From: Coemansia sp. RSA 922
Taxonomy: Eukaryota > Kickxellomycota > Kickxellomycetes > Kickxellales > Kickxellaceae
Length of the DNA: 17,084 nucleotides
Direction: 5' to 3'
NCBI GenBank assembly: GCA_027577415.1
Contig: JANBQS010000481.1
Coordinates: 1-17,084, forward strand
The notes below the pieces were generated by a model, which did no database searches, was not told the origin of the DNA, and was given only the letters and a program-made list of their open reading frames with translations. Positions within the stretch are counted from its first letter, which is position 1. Each line of letters starts with the position of its first letter. The position numbers were made by a program, and so were the translations under genes. This document shows positions 5,353 to 16,915 of the stretch, piece by piece.

Positions 5353-8300
5353 ATGTCTGCTTTTATACCAATCCAACTTGTGTGCGGCTCGGTTGTATCC
5401 ACCTTTGGAGTAGCTGCCACTCTCGCGCCCACTATTCAAGAGCTTGCTCACTCGTTCTCTATTGATTCAGCCAGGGCACACAACGCCATCGAGCTCCATG
5501 CTGCCTTTATCGAGCATTGTGTCGAGTTTGGCAGCCCCAAAGCTGTGCTTACCGTCTTTGGCGCCTTTTGCCAGACCTATGACACCTATACTAGTGACAT
5601 TCATGTCATTGTTCAAGCTCGCGGCCTGGATGAGGCTGCTGCCCGACGTGTTCTCAAGGGCTACTTTTCTGCGTGGTCGATTGTCAACAACCATACAGAC
5701 TCGCCGCCAACCAAAGCTTCTACTCCAACTCCAGCGCTATTTGCCGCCGAGTCTCTTGGGCTCATGGCCATGTTTGGCGGCCAGCGTGGCACAAGCAGCT
5801 ACTTGGACGAGGCCGAGTGGCTGCTCAATGTCTACCGCCCGCTGTTGATCGACTTTGTGACTCGCATGTCGGAATTTCTACATCGCGAGTCGCAGGATAA
5901 GCGGGTCAGCTTTGTATACTCTCAGGGTCTCGACGTACTCGATTGGCTTACCACAGCTAGCGCAATGCCCGACGAGCAGTATTTGCTGTCGATCCCCGTC
6001 TGCCAGCCGCTTGTCGCGCTCATACAGCTGATGCACGTCATGGTTTTGTACAAGACCCTCGGGGTATCTCCTGGCGATTTGGTTAAGCGCTTCAAAGGTA
6101 TGTCACTCCCAATATGCTCAATTGCTGAACTGACTGCTTGAGCGAATTTGCCAACAGCTAAACACAACATTTATTATATTTGTAGTCGCTGTTGGCCACA
6201 GCCAGGGCATCGGTATTGCTACTGCCTTTTCTGCTCTAACCGATGAACAGTCGTTCTTTGATGTCGGCGAGAGGATCCTTGGAATCCATTTGCTGGCGGG
6301 TGCCTTTCCGCAATTACAGTACCCCTGCTACCAAGTGCTGAGTGAGCCCAATTCCTGCATAGAGTCTCTTCCGATGGTATCAGTCCAGGGAATTACCAAG
6401 GCAGTGCTGAAGGAGCTTATTACCAAGTTCAACAGCCGCCAGCCGTCTCCCGCCGAGCATGCGTTCCTGGCTGTGGTCAACACAGTGGATCAGTTTATCG
6501 TGGCAAGCGAGATCTCGTCTGCGGCAAAGTTTGTCGAATTCTTGCGCAGCGAGTCGGCAGACCCGGACCAAGACCAGTCGCGTATTCCCTTTCCCTTGCG
6601 CAAACCGGTGATCGCTGCTCAGTATGCGACCATCACAGCGCCGTACCATTGCCCACTGCTCGAGTCGGCAGCTGAGGCTGCGTACGCCGTTGCAGTCGAG
6701 AAGAAATGGGTTCTTCGCTCGGAGGATATGCAGATTGCAGTCCGTGCTAGCGACGATGGTCACGACATCCGTAACGAGACTAATCTGACGAAGTACTTGT
6801 TTAGTGGTATTTGTGTTCTGCCTGTCGACTGGCCACAGGCTACCCAGTACTCTGGTGTCACGCACATTGTTGACTTTGGGCCGGGTGGCCTCAGCGGCTT
6901 TGGTCTTATAGCTTACAAGAACATCGAGGGCATGGGCATTCCTGTTGTTTGTGCTGGCGCATTGGTCTCTCGCAGCTCCAAGCCATACATGGGATCCAAG
7001 GCCGATTTGTACAAGACGGATCTGGCGAGTGTCACGACTGTCCCCAACTGGCTGGCGGAGTTTGGACCCAAGCTAGTCCGTACCGCCCACGACGGTCAGC
7101 TTCACATCGACTCGCCAATGTCTCGAGTGTTGGGGGCGCCGACAGTCATGGTTGCTGGTATGACTCCAACAACGGCTAACGAGAGCTTTGTCGCCGCTAT
7201 CAACAACGCTGGCTACCATGCTGAACTGGCTGGCGGCGGCATATTTACAAAGAATGACTTGGAGCACAGGATCGACAACCTCATAAACCTGGTTAAACCT
7301 GGGCAGGGAATTACGCTAAACTGCATCTACATTGACCAGCGCCTATGGAGTTTCCAGTTTCCTGCCTTGCTACGTATGCGCGCTAAGGGCATGCCCATTG
7401 CTGGTCTGTGCATTGGCGGCGGCATTCCTTCACTAGGTAGTGCTACGACTATTATCGATTCGCTGTGCTCGGTTGGCATCCGCCATGTGGCCTTCAAGCC
7501 CAGCACTGCCGGAGCCATTCGAGATGTTGTCAATATTGCCAAAGCACACGCTGACTTCCCCGTTGTGCTGCAGTGGACGGGCGGGAGAGCTGGCGGCCAC
7601 CACTCGTTTGAGGACTTTCACCAGCCGGTTCTTGAGACCTACGCCGCCATCCGTGCATGTCGCAACATCGTGTTTGTTGCTGGGTCTGGATTCGGCGATG
7701 CGGAAGGCTCGCTGCCATACATTACTGGTGACTGGAGCACTCTTTTTGGCCGTGCCCCAATGCCATTCGACGGTATTTTGCTTGGGTCGCGAGTGATGGT
7801 CGCCAAGGAGGCCGGAACGTCGCTGGCGGCAAAGGAGTTGATTGTCGCTACTCCTGGTCTGAGCGACGTCGAGTGGCACAGGACTTATGACGGACCTAGC
7901 GGCGGCATAATGACAATCACCAGCGGGTATGGCGAGCTCAACCACGTCCTTGCCACCAGAGCAACAATGCTAGCCACCGAGCTGCGAGACAGTATCCTTA
8001 GTCAGCCTCGTGAGAAGCACGCTTCGCTGCTGTTGGCTCGAAAAGACGAGATCATTGCCAGGCTCAACAGCGATTATATGTCGCCGTGGGTTGGTCGCAA
8101 AACTGACGGGCGTGTGGTGGATCTGGAAGACATGACCTATGCCGAGGTCATTAGCCGCCTGGTCGAGCTCATGTACGTCAGGCATCAGCAGCGCTGGATC
8201 CACGAATCATACCGCCGAGTTGTGCTCGACTTTGTTGCCCGCGCCGAGCGTCGTCTTGGTATGGACTTGCCTGAGATGTCGATTATGCCTGAGCTTCGGG

Positions 8301-11300
8301 ATGTGCCTCCATCAGAGCTAGCGCAGTTCTTTACGGATAGATATCCGGCTGCAGAGTCCAAGCTACTGCACTCCGAGGACATTCAGTTCTTTGTCGGTAT
8401 CTGCAAGCGTCGTGGTCAGAAGCCAGTTCCTTTTATTGTCGTGTTGGACTCTGACTTTTCCGTTTCTTTTACAAAGGACAGCATTTGGCAGTCAGAGGAC
8501 TTGGATATGGTGGTTGATAATGATCCACAGCGGGTTTTCATTCAACAGAGCCCAGTTTCTGCCCGCTACTCCACAATCGTCAACGAGCCGGTCAAGGACA
8601 TTTTGGATGGCGTATACCACGGCCATATTGCCGTACTGCTTAATCGCGACTACAATGGCAATGCTGCGAATGTCCCAGTTGTCGAGTATATTGGTGCTCG
8701 ACCAGGAGCTGCGACATTACCGGCGAGTGTCAGTGTGCAAGTGACTAACTCGAAGCGCACATACCGGTTACCTAGTGCTCGGGAACAGTTACCCGATCTC
8801 AGCGTGTGGCTCGAAGCTCTTGCTGGCCCAACCAATGGCTGGCTGCGCGCCTTGTTGACTGCACCGGCGATTGTCGAGACCTCTAACTATGTCGATAACT
8901 ATATCCGCCGTGTTATGCGTCCCCGCCCTGGCCAAGTTGTAACTGTGCTTGTGGATGGACTTCAGCCGCAATCGCTGGAGATTGTAGATAACAGTGGCAC
9001 GCGTGTCCTAAAGATTGAGCGCGATCCCGGCGGTAACATTGAGTTAAACATCTACTACCCGTTGGATACAAGCACGACGTCTATGTGCTACTTGTTTGTC
9101 TATCACCCGGAGCAACCTTTGACGCCCATTCACTTTGTCACTGAGGGGCATGGCAAGCGTATGCGCAAGTTGTATGAGGACGCTTGGATTGACAACGCCG
9201 ACGTGTCTACGGATTATTCCATCCTCACTGATACAAATTTCCGGCTTCGTAGCGACGGGTTTGTCATTACCAAAGAGCACGTACGCGCATTTTGTCGAAA
9301 CGTCGGCAATCGTTCGAAGCACTACTCTCATGAAGTCGGTGGCAAGCTATTTGCGCCTATGGATTTCTTGGTCGTGTCCACTATGCCCAATCTGCTGCGT
9401 GTGTTATCCTCACCCGTTGTCAGCAGCGATGTGCTCAAGATCTTGCATCTGTACAACAAGTACCGGATTGTGGATGGCGCAACGATGCTCAGAGTTGGTG
9501 AAAACGTCAGCAGCGAGTTGGTTATTGCAGGCCTAATTAACACTCCTATCGGGCGGAGGGCCAAGTTGTTTGTTAATCTTTACCGCTGCGGCCAGAAGAT
9601 TGCCACAATCGAGTCGGCGTTCTTGTATCGCAATGACTTTATCAACATTGACGTGACTTTTGACCACAAACTGGATCAGCGATTTACAATCCTGTTGAAC
9701 ACTGCGGAGGACGTAGCTGCGCTTGAGGCCAAGGAATGGTTTGTCTATTGCGAAGATATTTTGGCCCGCGTGTCGCCTGCATCAAATGTCGAGTTCCGTC
9801 TAGACTCCAAGTATCGCTTTAAGAGCGAGAGCGTCTATTCCAGCGTTTTGACTACCGGTCGTGCCTTTATCAAAGCTCCCTCGGGCCGATTGGTGCATAT
9901 CGCGGATGTCTATTTCGAGTGTGGAGTATCGGCAAAGGATCCAGTCATCGAGTACTTGCACCGACACAAGACGGCTTCGGAGGTTCTGCTGTTCGACCAC
10001 GATGGCTTCCCGTTAGTTCCTTTCGGTGAAGGGCTGCAACCGCAAGTCAGAGTACCCGACTCGAACTGGGAGTATTCAAGGCTTTCAGCTGATGGTAATC
10101 CGATGCATATTGACTCATACATAGCTGATTTTATTGGCTTGCCTGGTCCTGTCACTCATGGACTGTGGACATGCGCGTCGACCAGAGCAATGGTTGAGTG
10201 CTATGCTGCCAACGACGAGCCTGAGCGTATCCGTGTATATCAAGCCAACTTTGTCGGAATGGTACTGCCTCGGGACAAGCTGCGGACCGAGCTATTCCAT
10301 ATCGGCATGAAGAGTGGGCGCATGTTGGTCAAGGGCGTTACGTCAAAGGTCGGTGGCGGTCCAGTTCTCGAGTGCACCGCTGAGCTTGAGCAGCCGGCTA
10401 CGGCCTATGTCTTTACTGGCCAGGGCTCGCAAGAGGTCGGCATGGGCATGGACCTCTACAAGCAATCTGCTGCTGCTCGCAATGTCTGGGACCGCGCAGA
10501 CAGGCACATTGTTACCAAATACGGCGTCTCGTTGCTTGAGATCGTCCGGACCAACCCTAAGGATCTGACAGTGCACTTTGGCGGGCGTAAAGGCGAAGTG
10601 ATTTTGCACAGCTACTTGTCGCTTACCAGGAGGTGCAATGGCAACAAAGGCGAGGTTGTCCCGCTATTTCCTGAGATTACTCTGGATTCGTCAAGCTACA
10701 CGTACCGGTCACCTACTGGGCTTCTCAACTCGACACAGTTTACGCAGACCATCTTGATCACATTTGCCATGGCAGCAGTAGCTGACATGCGCGCCAACTC
10801 GCTGGTTAAAAGGGACGCCATATTTTCCGGCCACTCGCTTGGCGAATATGCGGCGCTGTCTTCAATGACCAGCGTACTTACGCTTGAGGACATTTTGGAC
10901 CTTGTCTTCTTCCGTGGCATGCTCATGCAGTCTGCAGTTGAGCGCGATGATCAGGGTCGTTCACAGTACGGCATGGTCGCCGTGGATCCGGCGCGCTTGG
11001 GTCGTGGCGTCGATGAGAGTGTGTTGACATTGGCTGTCAATTCCATTTGTGAGCACGAAAATGGACTATTGGAGGTTGTCAACTACAACGTGCGCAGCTC
11101 TCAGTATGTCGTCGCTGGAACTCTGCGTCAGTTGGCTGTGCTGCGCCTGGTTCTAGATGACATTGCTAGAAAAGGCGCACCCACTGACGGCGATTGGCAA
11201 GCATACGTTTCTTCGATTGTTAGCAATGTCTTGGCTAAGCTCGTTGACAGCCATCCAGTGCGTGGTCGTGCGACTATTCCTTTGCCAGGAATCGACGTGC

Positions 11301-14300
11301 CATTCCACTCCAGACAGTTACTCTCTGGTGTCGACGAGTTCCGCTCGCTTCTTCAAGCCAAGATCCAACCGGAGAACATTGACTACACGGCGCTGCATCT
11401 CCGCTACGTGCCCAATCTGACTGCTGTGCCATTCGAAGTGTCGCAAGAGTACTTTAGCCTCGTCCACAGCATCACCAAGTCTCCTGTAACTGCCAGTGTG
11501 CTTGAAAAGTGGAGTGATACCGCTATGGACAATTCTGACGACATTGCAAGGCTTGCAGCGGCGTTGCTGGTCGAGCTCCTGGCCTACCAATTTGCCTCGC
11601 CCGTTCAATGGATCGACACTCAGGACGTTTTGTTCGGCAAGCTTGGCGTGCGCCGCTTGGTCGAGATTGGTGCAAGTCCTGTTCTTTGTGGTATGGCAGC
11701 CAAGACACTCAAGAACGAGATCTTTGCTGACAAGCGTGTGGATGTGCTGCACGTCGAGCGCGACAGAGATGCGATCTACTACATTCAGCAGCGCCAGGAG
11801 GTTGTCGAGCCGCCTCACAGCACAAGGCCAGCACAGCCTGAGCAGCCTACTATCGTCCCGACGACTGTTGCGGTCGAGCCCATTGCGCCTGTAGAACAGC
11901 CGTCGGGTACCGTGGCGCCACTCGTCGACGATCCACTTCAGGCTTTGGATGTCGTGTGCGCCTTTGTTGCGCACAAGATGAAGCGCTCTCTAGCCGACGT
12001 ATCTACGGCCAAGTCGATCAAGAGCCTTGTCGGCGGCAAGTCGACGCTCCAGAACGAGATTATCGGTGACCTGCACAAGGAGTTTGGCAGCAAGGTTCCG
12101 GATAAGGCCGAGGATCTCTCGTTGCAAGACCTGGCGAGTGCAATAGGTGCATTTGGCGGTAGCTTGGGCAAGTATACTCAGGCGCAACTGGCACGGCTAT
12201 TTGGCAACAAGATGCCGGGTGGATTCTCGCTATCATTGGCGCGGAGCACTTTGCAGTTGGCATATGGTCTTGGCCCACAGCGTCAAGATGCCCTGCTGCT
12301 TGTAGCGCTGACGATGGAGCCCTCCAGCCGTCTATCTAGCGATGCTGAGGCCAAGTCATGGCTAGACTCAGTTGCTCAAGCTTACGCTGCCAAGGCCAAT
12401 ATCTCCTACCCCTCTGCTAATCCGGGCGGCTCCAGTGGTCAGACTGGCGCACCCACCATTAGCAGCGCCGAGATGGAGAAGATGAAGCAGAAGCAGTACG
12501 AGCACATCCGTCAGCAGATCCAGGTCCTGGCACGCTACGCTGGAATGGACTTGCGCGAGGGCGCACGTTTGGCTGAGGACGAGCAAGTCAAGGCTGCCAA
12601 GCTGCAAACCAAGCTCGACAAAATCTCAGCTGAACTAGGCGATGAGTTTACCGATGGCATGATGCCACTATTCGATTCACGCAAAGCCCGCTTCTTTGAC
12701 TCGAACTGGAACTGGGCACGGCAGGAGGCGTATGAGCTGATCCAGCAGGCAATTTCTGGCTGTGCTTCTGGCTCCACCAATGCACCAGCGAGTGTTGACG
12801 ATGCTAGCCTTCAGCGGCTGAAGAATCGATCCAGTCCAGGTTTGCTTCAGATGCTCGCTGGGACGCTGTCTCTCTTGCAGGCCGCCAACGATAATTCGCT
12901 GGGGCCGGTAATTAGACTCGTGTTAAAACTGCACGATGCCTGCACTCTTTCTCTAAAGCAGCCGCCAGTCTATCGCGAGATATCTACTCCCACTGGACCA
13001 CAAGTCGACATTGGCCCCAGCGGTACCGTGGTGTACTCTGAAGTGCCGCGCCCAGATGAGCCCGCATTTGTGGACTTTGTCGGGTACATGCGCCAGCCAG
13101 CAGCTCGGGATATGCCGCCATTTATCCACCTCAAGAAGCAATCGGCTGGCGGTGCGTGGTCTAACTGCTTCGAGCTGTCGACGATGTACTACGAGAGCTT
13201 GAGCGAGATATGTGGTAGTGGTTTGTCGTTTGCTGACAAGACTGCGCTTGTCACTGGCTGCGGACGAGGCTCAATCGGTGCTGACATCGTTTGTGGCTTG
13301 CTCAGCGGCGGCGCCAAGGTTATTGCTACGACGTCGAGTTATAACCGCAAGACTACGCTGTTCTTCGAGGATGTGTACCACACTCATGGCGCTCGTGGCT
13401 CGGAGCTGATTATTGTTCCATTCAACCAGGGCTCGACTGGCGACATCAGGCAGCTGGTGGACTTTATCTACAAGTCCGGCACTGCCAAGGGCTTGGGCTG
13501 GGACCTTGACTATGTCTTCCCATTCGCTGCGGTGTCGGATATTGGCAGCTTTGCGACTAATCTGGGCTCGCACTCGGAGCTTGCTCAGCGCGTCATGCTC
13601 ACCAACGTAATGCGTTTGCTGGGCAGCATCAAGGACACTAAGGAGAGGCTCGGCTACGTAACTCGGCCATCGCTGGTAGTCCTGCCATTGTCGCCTAATC
13701 ACGGCAACTTTGGCGGAGATGGGCTCTACGGCGAGTGCAAGATCGGATTGGAGACTGCGTTCAGCCGGTGGAAGTCCGAGTCGTGGCAGGACTACTTATC
13801 TATTACCGGCGCAGTTATTGGGTGGACGCGTGGCACTGGTCTGATGTCGGGCAGCAATACTGTCGCTCAAGAGATTGAAAGACTTGGTGTGCGCACGTTC
13901 TCGACTCGTGAGATGGCGTTCAGCATCTTGGGTCTCACTCATTCTCGTATCCGCCGTCTTGCTTGCCGTCAGCCGATCTGGGCAGACCTTAGCGGCGGAA
14001 TGGGTGGCATAAGTGACTTTGGCGATATTGTCGGCAAGGCTCGCCAGATAGTTCAGCACAAGAGCAGCACACTGCAAGTTATTGCGCGTGAGGCTGCTTT
14101 TGACTATGCGGCCATGATTCTTAGAGGCCTGTCGAAGCCAGGTGCCACGATCGATGAGAGACCCTTAGCCAAACACAAGCACCACTTCCCGACGCCTCGC
14201 CACTACGAACAACTACAGCACTTGCGGCACTTGCAAGGCATGGTCAACTTGGACAAGGTCGTTGTCGTCACTGGCTACGGCGAGGTTGGTCCTCATGGCA

Positions 14301-16411
14301 ATGCCGAGACGCGCTGGGAGATGGAGGCCTACGGCGAGTTTTCGCTCGAAGGGTGTATTGAGTTGGCGTGGATCATGGGCCTGATCAAGCACTTCAATGG
14401 ACCGCTCAAGTCGACTGGCGCCATGTACATCGGCTGGGTCGACGCCAAGACCGAAGAGCCCATTTGCGATATTGACGTGAAGCCGCGCTACGAGGAGTAT
14501 ATTCTGGCACACACAGGCATTCGCTTGATAGAGCCTGAGATGGCTCACGACTATAACCCAGACAAGCGTACCATCTTGCGCGAGATCCAGATCGAACATG
14601 ATATGGAGCCATTCGAGGCCACCGCTGACGAGGCAGCGACATTCAAGGCTCAGAATGGCGGCAACGTCGACATCTGGGAGAATACCAGCGGTGGTTTGTG
14701 GTCGGTCAGGTTTCTCAAGGGCGCTCTGATCCGCGTGCCAATGGCTCTGCAAGCCAACCGATTAGTCGCTGCACTTTTGCCAACTGGCTGGAGTCCCGCC
14801 ATCTACGGCATCCCCGACGATGTCATCAAGCAAGTGGATCCTGTCACTTGCTTTGCGCTGGTGGCTACCGTCGAGGCGCTTGTCAGATCCGGCATCACCG
14901 ACCCCTATGAGCTGTACCAGTATTTCCACGTCTCCGAAGTCGGCAACACTACGGGCTCTGGTTTGGGTGGTACTCGGTCTATTCAGGATATGTTTAGGTA
15001 TAGTCACTTGGACAGAGAGCTCAAAAACGACGTGTTCCAAGAGACATTTGTGTCGACAATACAGGCGTGGATCAACATGTTGCTTATGTCGAGTTCGGGT
15101 CCAGTCAAACCCGTAGTTGGTGCCTGCGCAACATCAGTTCTCTCGATAGACGCTGCAATTGAGACTATCCAGTCGGGAAAGGCCAGAGTTATGATCGCTG
15201 GTAGTGTCGACGACTTTGTCGAGGAATCGTCAGTCGAATTTGCCAACATGGGCGCAACCAGCGACTCCGTCGAGGAATTTGCTCAGGGTCGCACTCCGTC
15301 AGAGATGTGCCGACCGTGTATGTCGACGCGCAACGGGTTCATGGAGGGACAAGGGGCTGGTATTGTGACGCTCATGTCGGCGTCGGCAGCGATCGAGTTT
15401 GGAGCACCGATATACGGCATTATTGCCATGTCGGGTACGGCCACCGACAAGCAAGGACAGTCAGTACCTGCACCTGGTAAGGGAGTATTGACGTCTGCAC
15501 GCGAATTATGCGATAACAGCCCACCATCACGCTTGCTGAACTTTGACTATCGTCGCCGCCAGCTGCATCGCGAATTAGCTCTACTAGAGACGAGAAAGCA
15601 AGAGGAGCTAGCTGACTTGGCGGACATGGTAGACGGACCAAGTGACACGGTTGAGCTTTCTGCGATGAGCTACGCCAACCAGGTTGAGGACGAGTATGTT
15701 CAGCAGCGGCGCAGTTTGCAAGACGTCTGGGGCAACGAGTTTTGGAAGGGCAAGCCCAATATTTCGCCTCTACGCGGCAGCTTGGCAGTCTGGGGCTTGA
15801 CGGCTAACGACATTGGACTGGCATCGTTCCATGGCACATCGACAGTAGCCAACGACAAGAACGAGTCGGATGTTCTCAACACTCAGCTCAAGCATTTGGG
15901 TCGCACTCCAGGCCACGTCGTGCCAGTTGTGTGCCAGAAGTGGCTAACTGGCCACCCGAAGGGCCCGGCGGCATCGTTTATGCTTAACGGCGTTATTCAA
16001 AGTCTGCGGACGGGATTGGTACCAGGCAATCGTAATGCTGATAATATCGGCAAAGAGCTGGAGTTGTTTGACTACGCGCTCTACTTGTCAAAGTCGATTC
16101 AAACATCGGGTATCAAGGCGGGTCTGATCAAGTCGTTTGGATTCGGACAAGTTGGTGGCGAGTTGCTGGTTGTGCATCCTGACTACTTGTTTGCTACTTT
16201 AGCCAAAGAGCAGCTCGATAAGTACAACGCCAAGCTCCAGCAGCGCAGCGTTAAATCCGAACGCTACTGGCAAGACACTTTGGTCGGCAACCATCCGTTT
16301 GTGCAAGTCAAGAGCCGCCCTCCATTTACCGCCGAGCAAGAGAAGGGCGTGTATCTCGACTCACTAGCCCGTGCCAAGTATGACTCGGCATCAGGCGAAT
16401 ACAAGTTCTAA
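5353..16411 (+). CDS. FAS: Type I fatty acid synthase, single-chain beta-alpha fusion without a PPT domain
   Basis: The spliced product (5353-6097 joined to 6186-16411) has 3656 residues. It makes long-chain acyl-CoA from acetyl-CoA, malonyl-CoA and NADPH in the cytosol, by family knowledge as a barrel-shaped hexamer. Domains in order, with key residues: acetyltransferase to about 480 (GHSQG, S254); FMN enoyl reductase about 550-800 (APTVMVAGMTPTT from 566; GGRAGGHH, H720); hot-dog dehydratase (D1551, H1556, then LPGPVTHG); malonyl/palmitoyl transferase about 1655-2115 (GHSLGE, S1799; H1956); a Pro/Glu/Val-rich linker 2120-2160 at the fusion point; one ACP (GGKSTLQNE, S2201 as phosphopantetheine site) with its helical extension to about 2320; ketoreductase (VTGCGRGSIG 2604-2613; Y2763-x3-K2767); and ketosynthase from about 2935 (C3229, H3464, H3505). 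The chain ends in GEYKF, 151 residues after H3505. Yeast FAS2 continues about 150 further residues as a PPT domain, which is absent here. Start: the ATG at 5353 follows a C/T-rich leader and is the natural beta-subunit N-terminus. Confidence 0.97.
6098..6185 (+). other. Intron of the fatty acid synthase gene
   Basis: The 88-nt intron has donor GTATGT at 6098 and acceptor TTTGTAG ending at 6185, with a CTAAAC branch-like site near 6158. It interrupts codon 249 after its first base (phase 1). Removal joins KRFK to VAVGHSQG and restores the acetyltransferase motif. Without splicing the frame ends at a TGA at 6139-6141. It is the only intron needed in an 11-kb gene. Confidence 0.93.
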
Positions 16412-16571
16412 GCATCCTCTCATGTTATTATCAATATATCTATGTGCACTAGTACTTTATTCGGTCCGCTCAGATCTGGATTTAATCAAAGTACTACGAT
16501 CAAATCAACAACACCTACTTTGGGTGGGGAGCGGCTCCAACGTTCTCTAGCAGAGAATGAATGGAGAGAGC

Positions 16572-16608
16572 GGGGTGGCTTTGGTCCCCCGCCAGCCAAA
16601 GCCACCCC
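16572..16608. repeat. Perfect 13-bp inverted repeat with 11-nt spacer
   Basis: GGGGTGGCTTTGG at 16572-16584 is the exact reverse complement of CCAAAGCCACCCC at 16596-16608. The stem is GC-rich and would form a stable hairpin in RNA or a dyad site in DNA. It lies 161-197 nt after the synthase stop codon and 308-344 nt before the septin ATG. It could be a 3'-end element of the synthase transcript, a promoter dyad of the septin, or the remnant of a small mobile element. Confidence 0.6.
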
Positions 16609-16822
16609 ACGGTTGTGTGGGTGGGCGGGTCTCACATTCCACGCATTCTTGAGCGTGGGGGATTGTTGTCAAACTGTTGTTGTGTTTTTTGTTATTGGTG
16701 GCAGTGCTACTGCTGCCTGCTGACCCCCGGACTGCAAACGCATCAGCAGCACGAGTCGGTCTCGTCTTGCCTGCTGCAATCAGGATTTCCTCTCACCTTC
16801 CCTCTTGGTTCTTTTTTAACAC

Positions 16823-16829
16823 TATATAA
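16823..16829 (+). promoter_or_regulatory. TATA box of the septin gene
   Basis: TATATAA at 16823-16829, 87 nt before the septin ATG, followed by a C/T-rich stretch where transcription could start. The position suits a fungal core promoter, but AT-rich sequence is common here. Confidence 0.4.
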
Positions 16830-16839
16830 TTTTTCTTTC

Positions 16840-16851
16840 TGTTTACATTTG
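16840..16851 (+). promoter_or_regulatory. Forkhead-like site upstream of the septin gene
   Basis: TGTTTACATTTG at 16840-16851 is identical over 12 bases to 2927-2938 upstream of the GPI-type wall-protein gene. On the minus strand its core reads GTAAACA, the forkhead consensus. It lies 65-76 nt before the septin ATG. Because it sits downstream of the TATA-like box it might partly lie in the leader; use as a binding site is inferred. Confidence 0.35.
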
Positions 16852-16915
16852 CATTTGCAATTTCTACTAAGCGCATCTCTAACCTCCTACTTACAACCTT
16901 TTTTTTTTGTCTACA

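Larger units (their letters stand above)
16412..16915. other. Spacer between the fatty acid synthase and the septin gene
   Basis: These 504 nt hold the 3' end of the synthase gene and the septin promoter. Frames open across it (for example 16442-16723 on the plus strand) read as low-quality sequence without domain similarity, and none encodes a PPT domain. It contains a perfect 13-bp inverted repeat (16572-16608), a smaller one (CCACGC at 16639-16644 with GCGTGG at 16653-16658), a TATA box, a forkhead-like site and a long C/T-rich leader before the septin ATG. Confidence 0.6.

Noticed and set aside
11318..11974. 218-codon minus-strand frame inside the fatty acid synthase
   Set aside because: It is antisense to conserved transferase and linker sequence with catalytic motifs on the plus strand. 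Such frames are expected from the codon bias.
16442..16723. Plus-strand frame after the synthase, considered as a displaced PPT domain
   Set aside because: It shows none of the PPTase family motifs and spans the hairpin and spacer.
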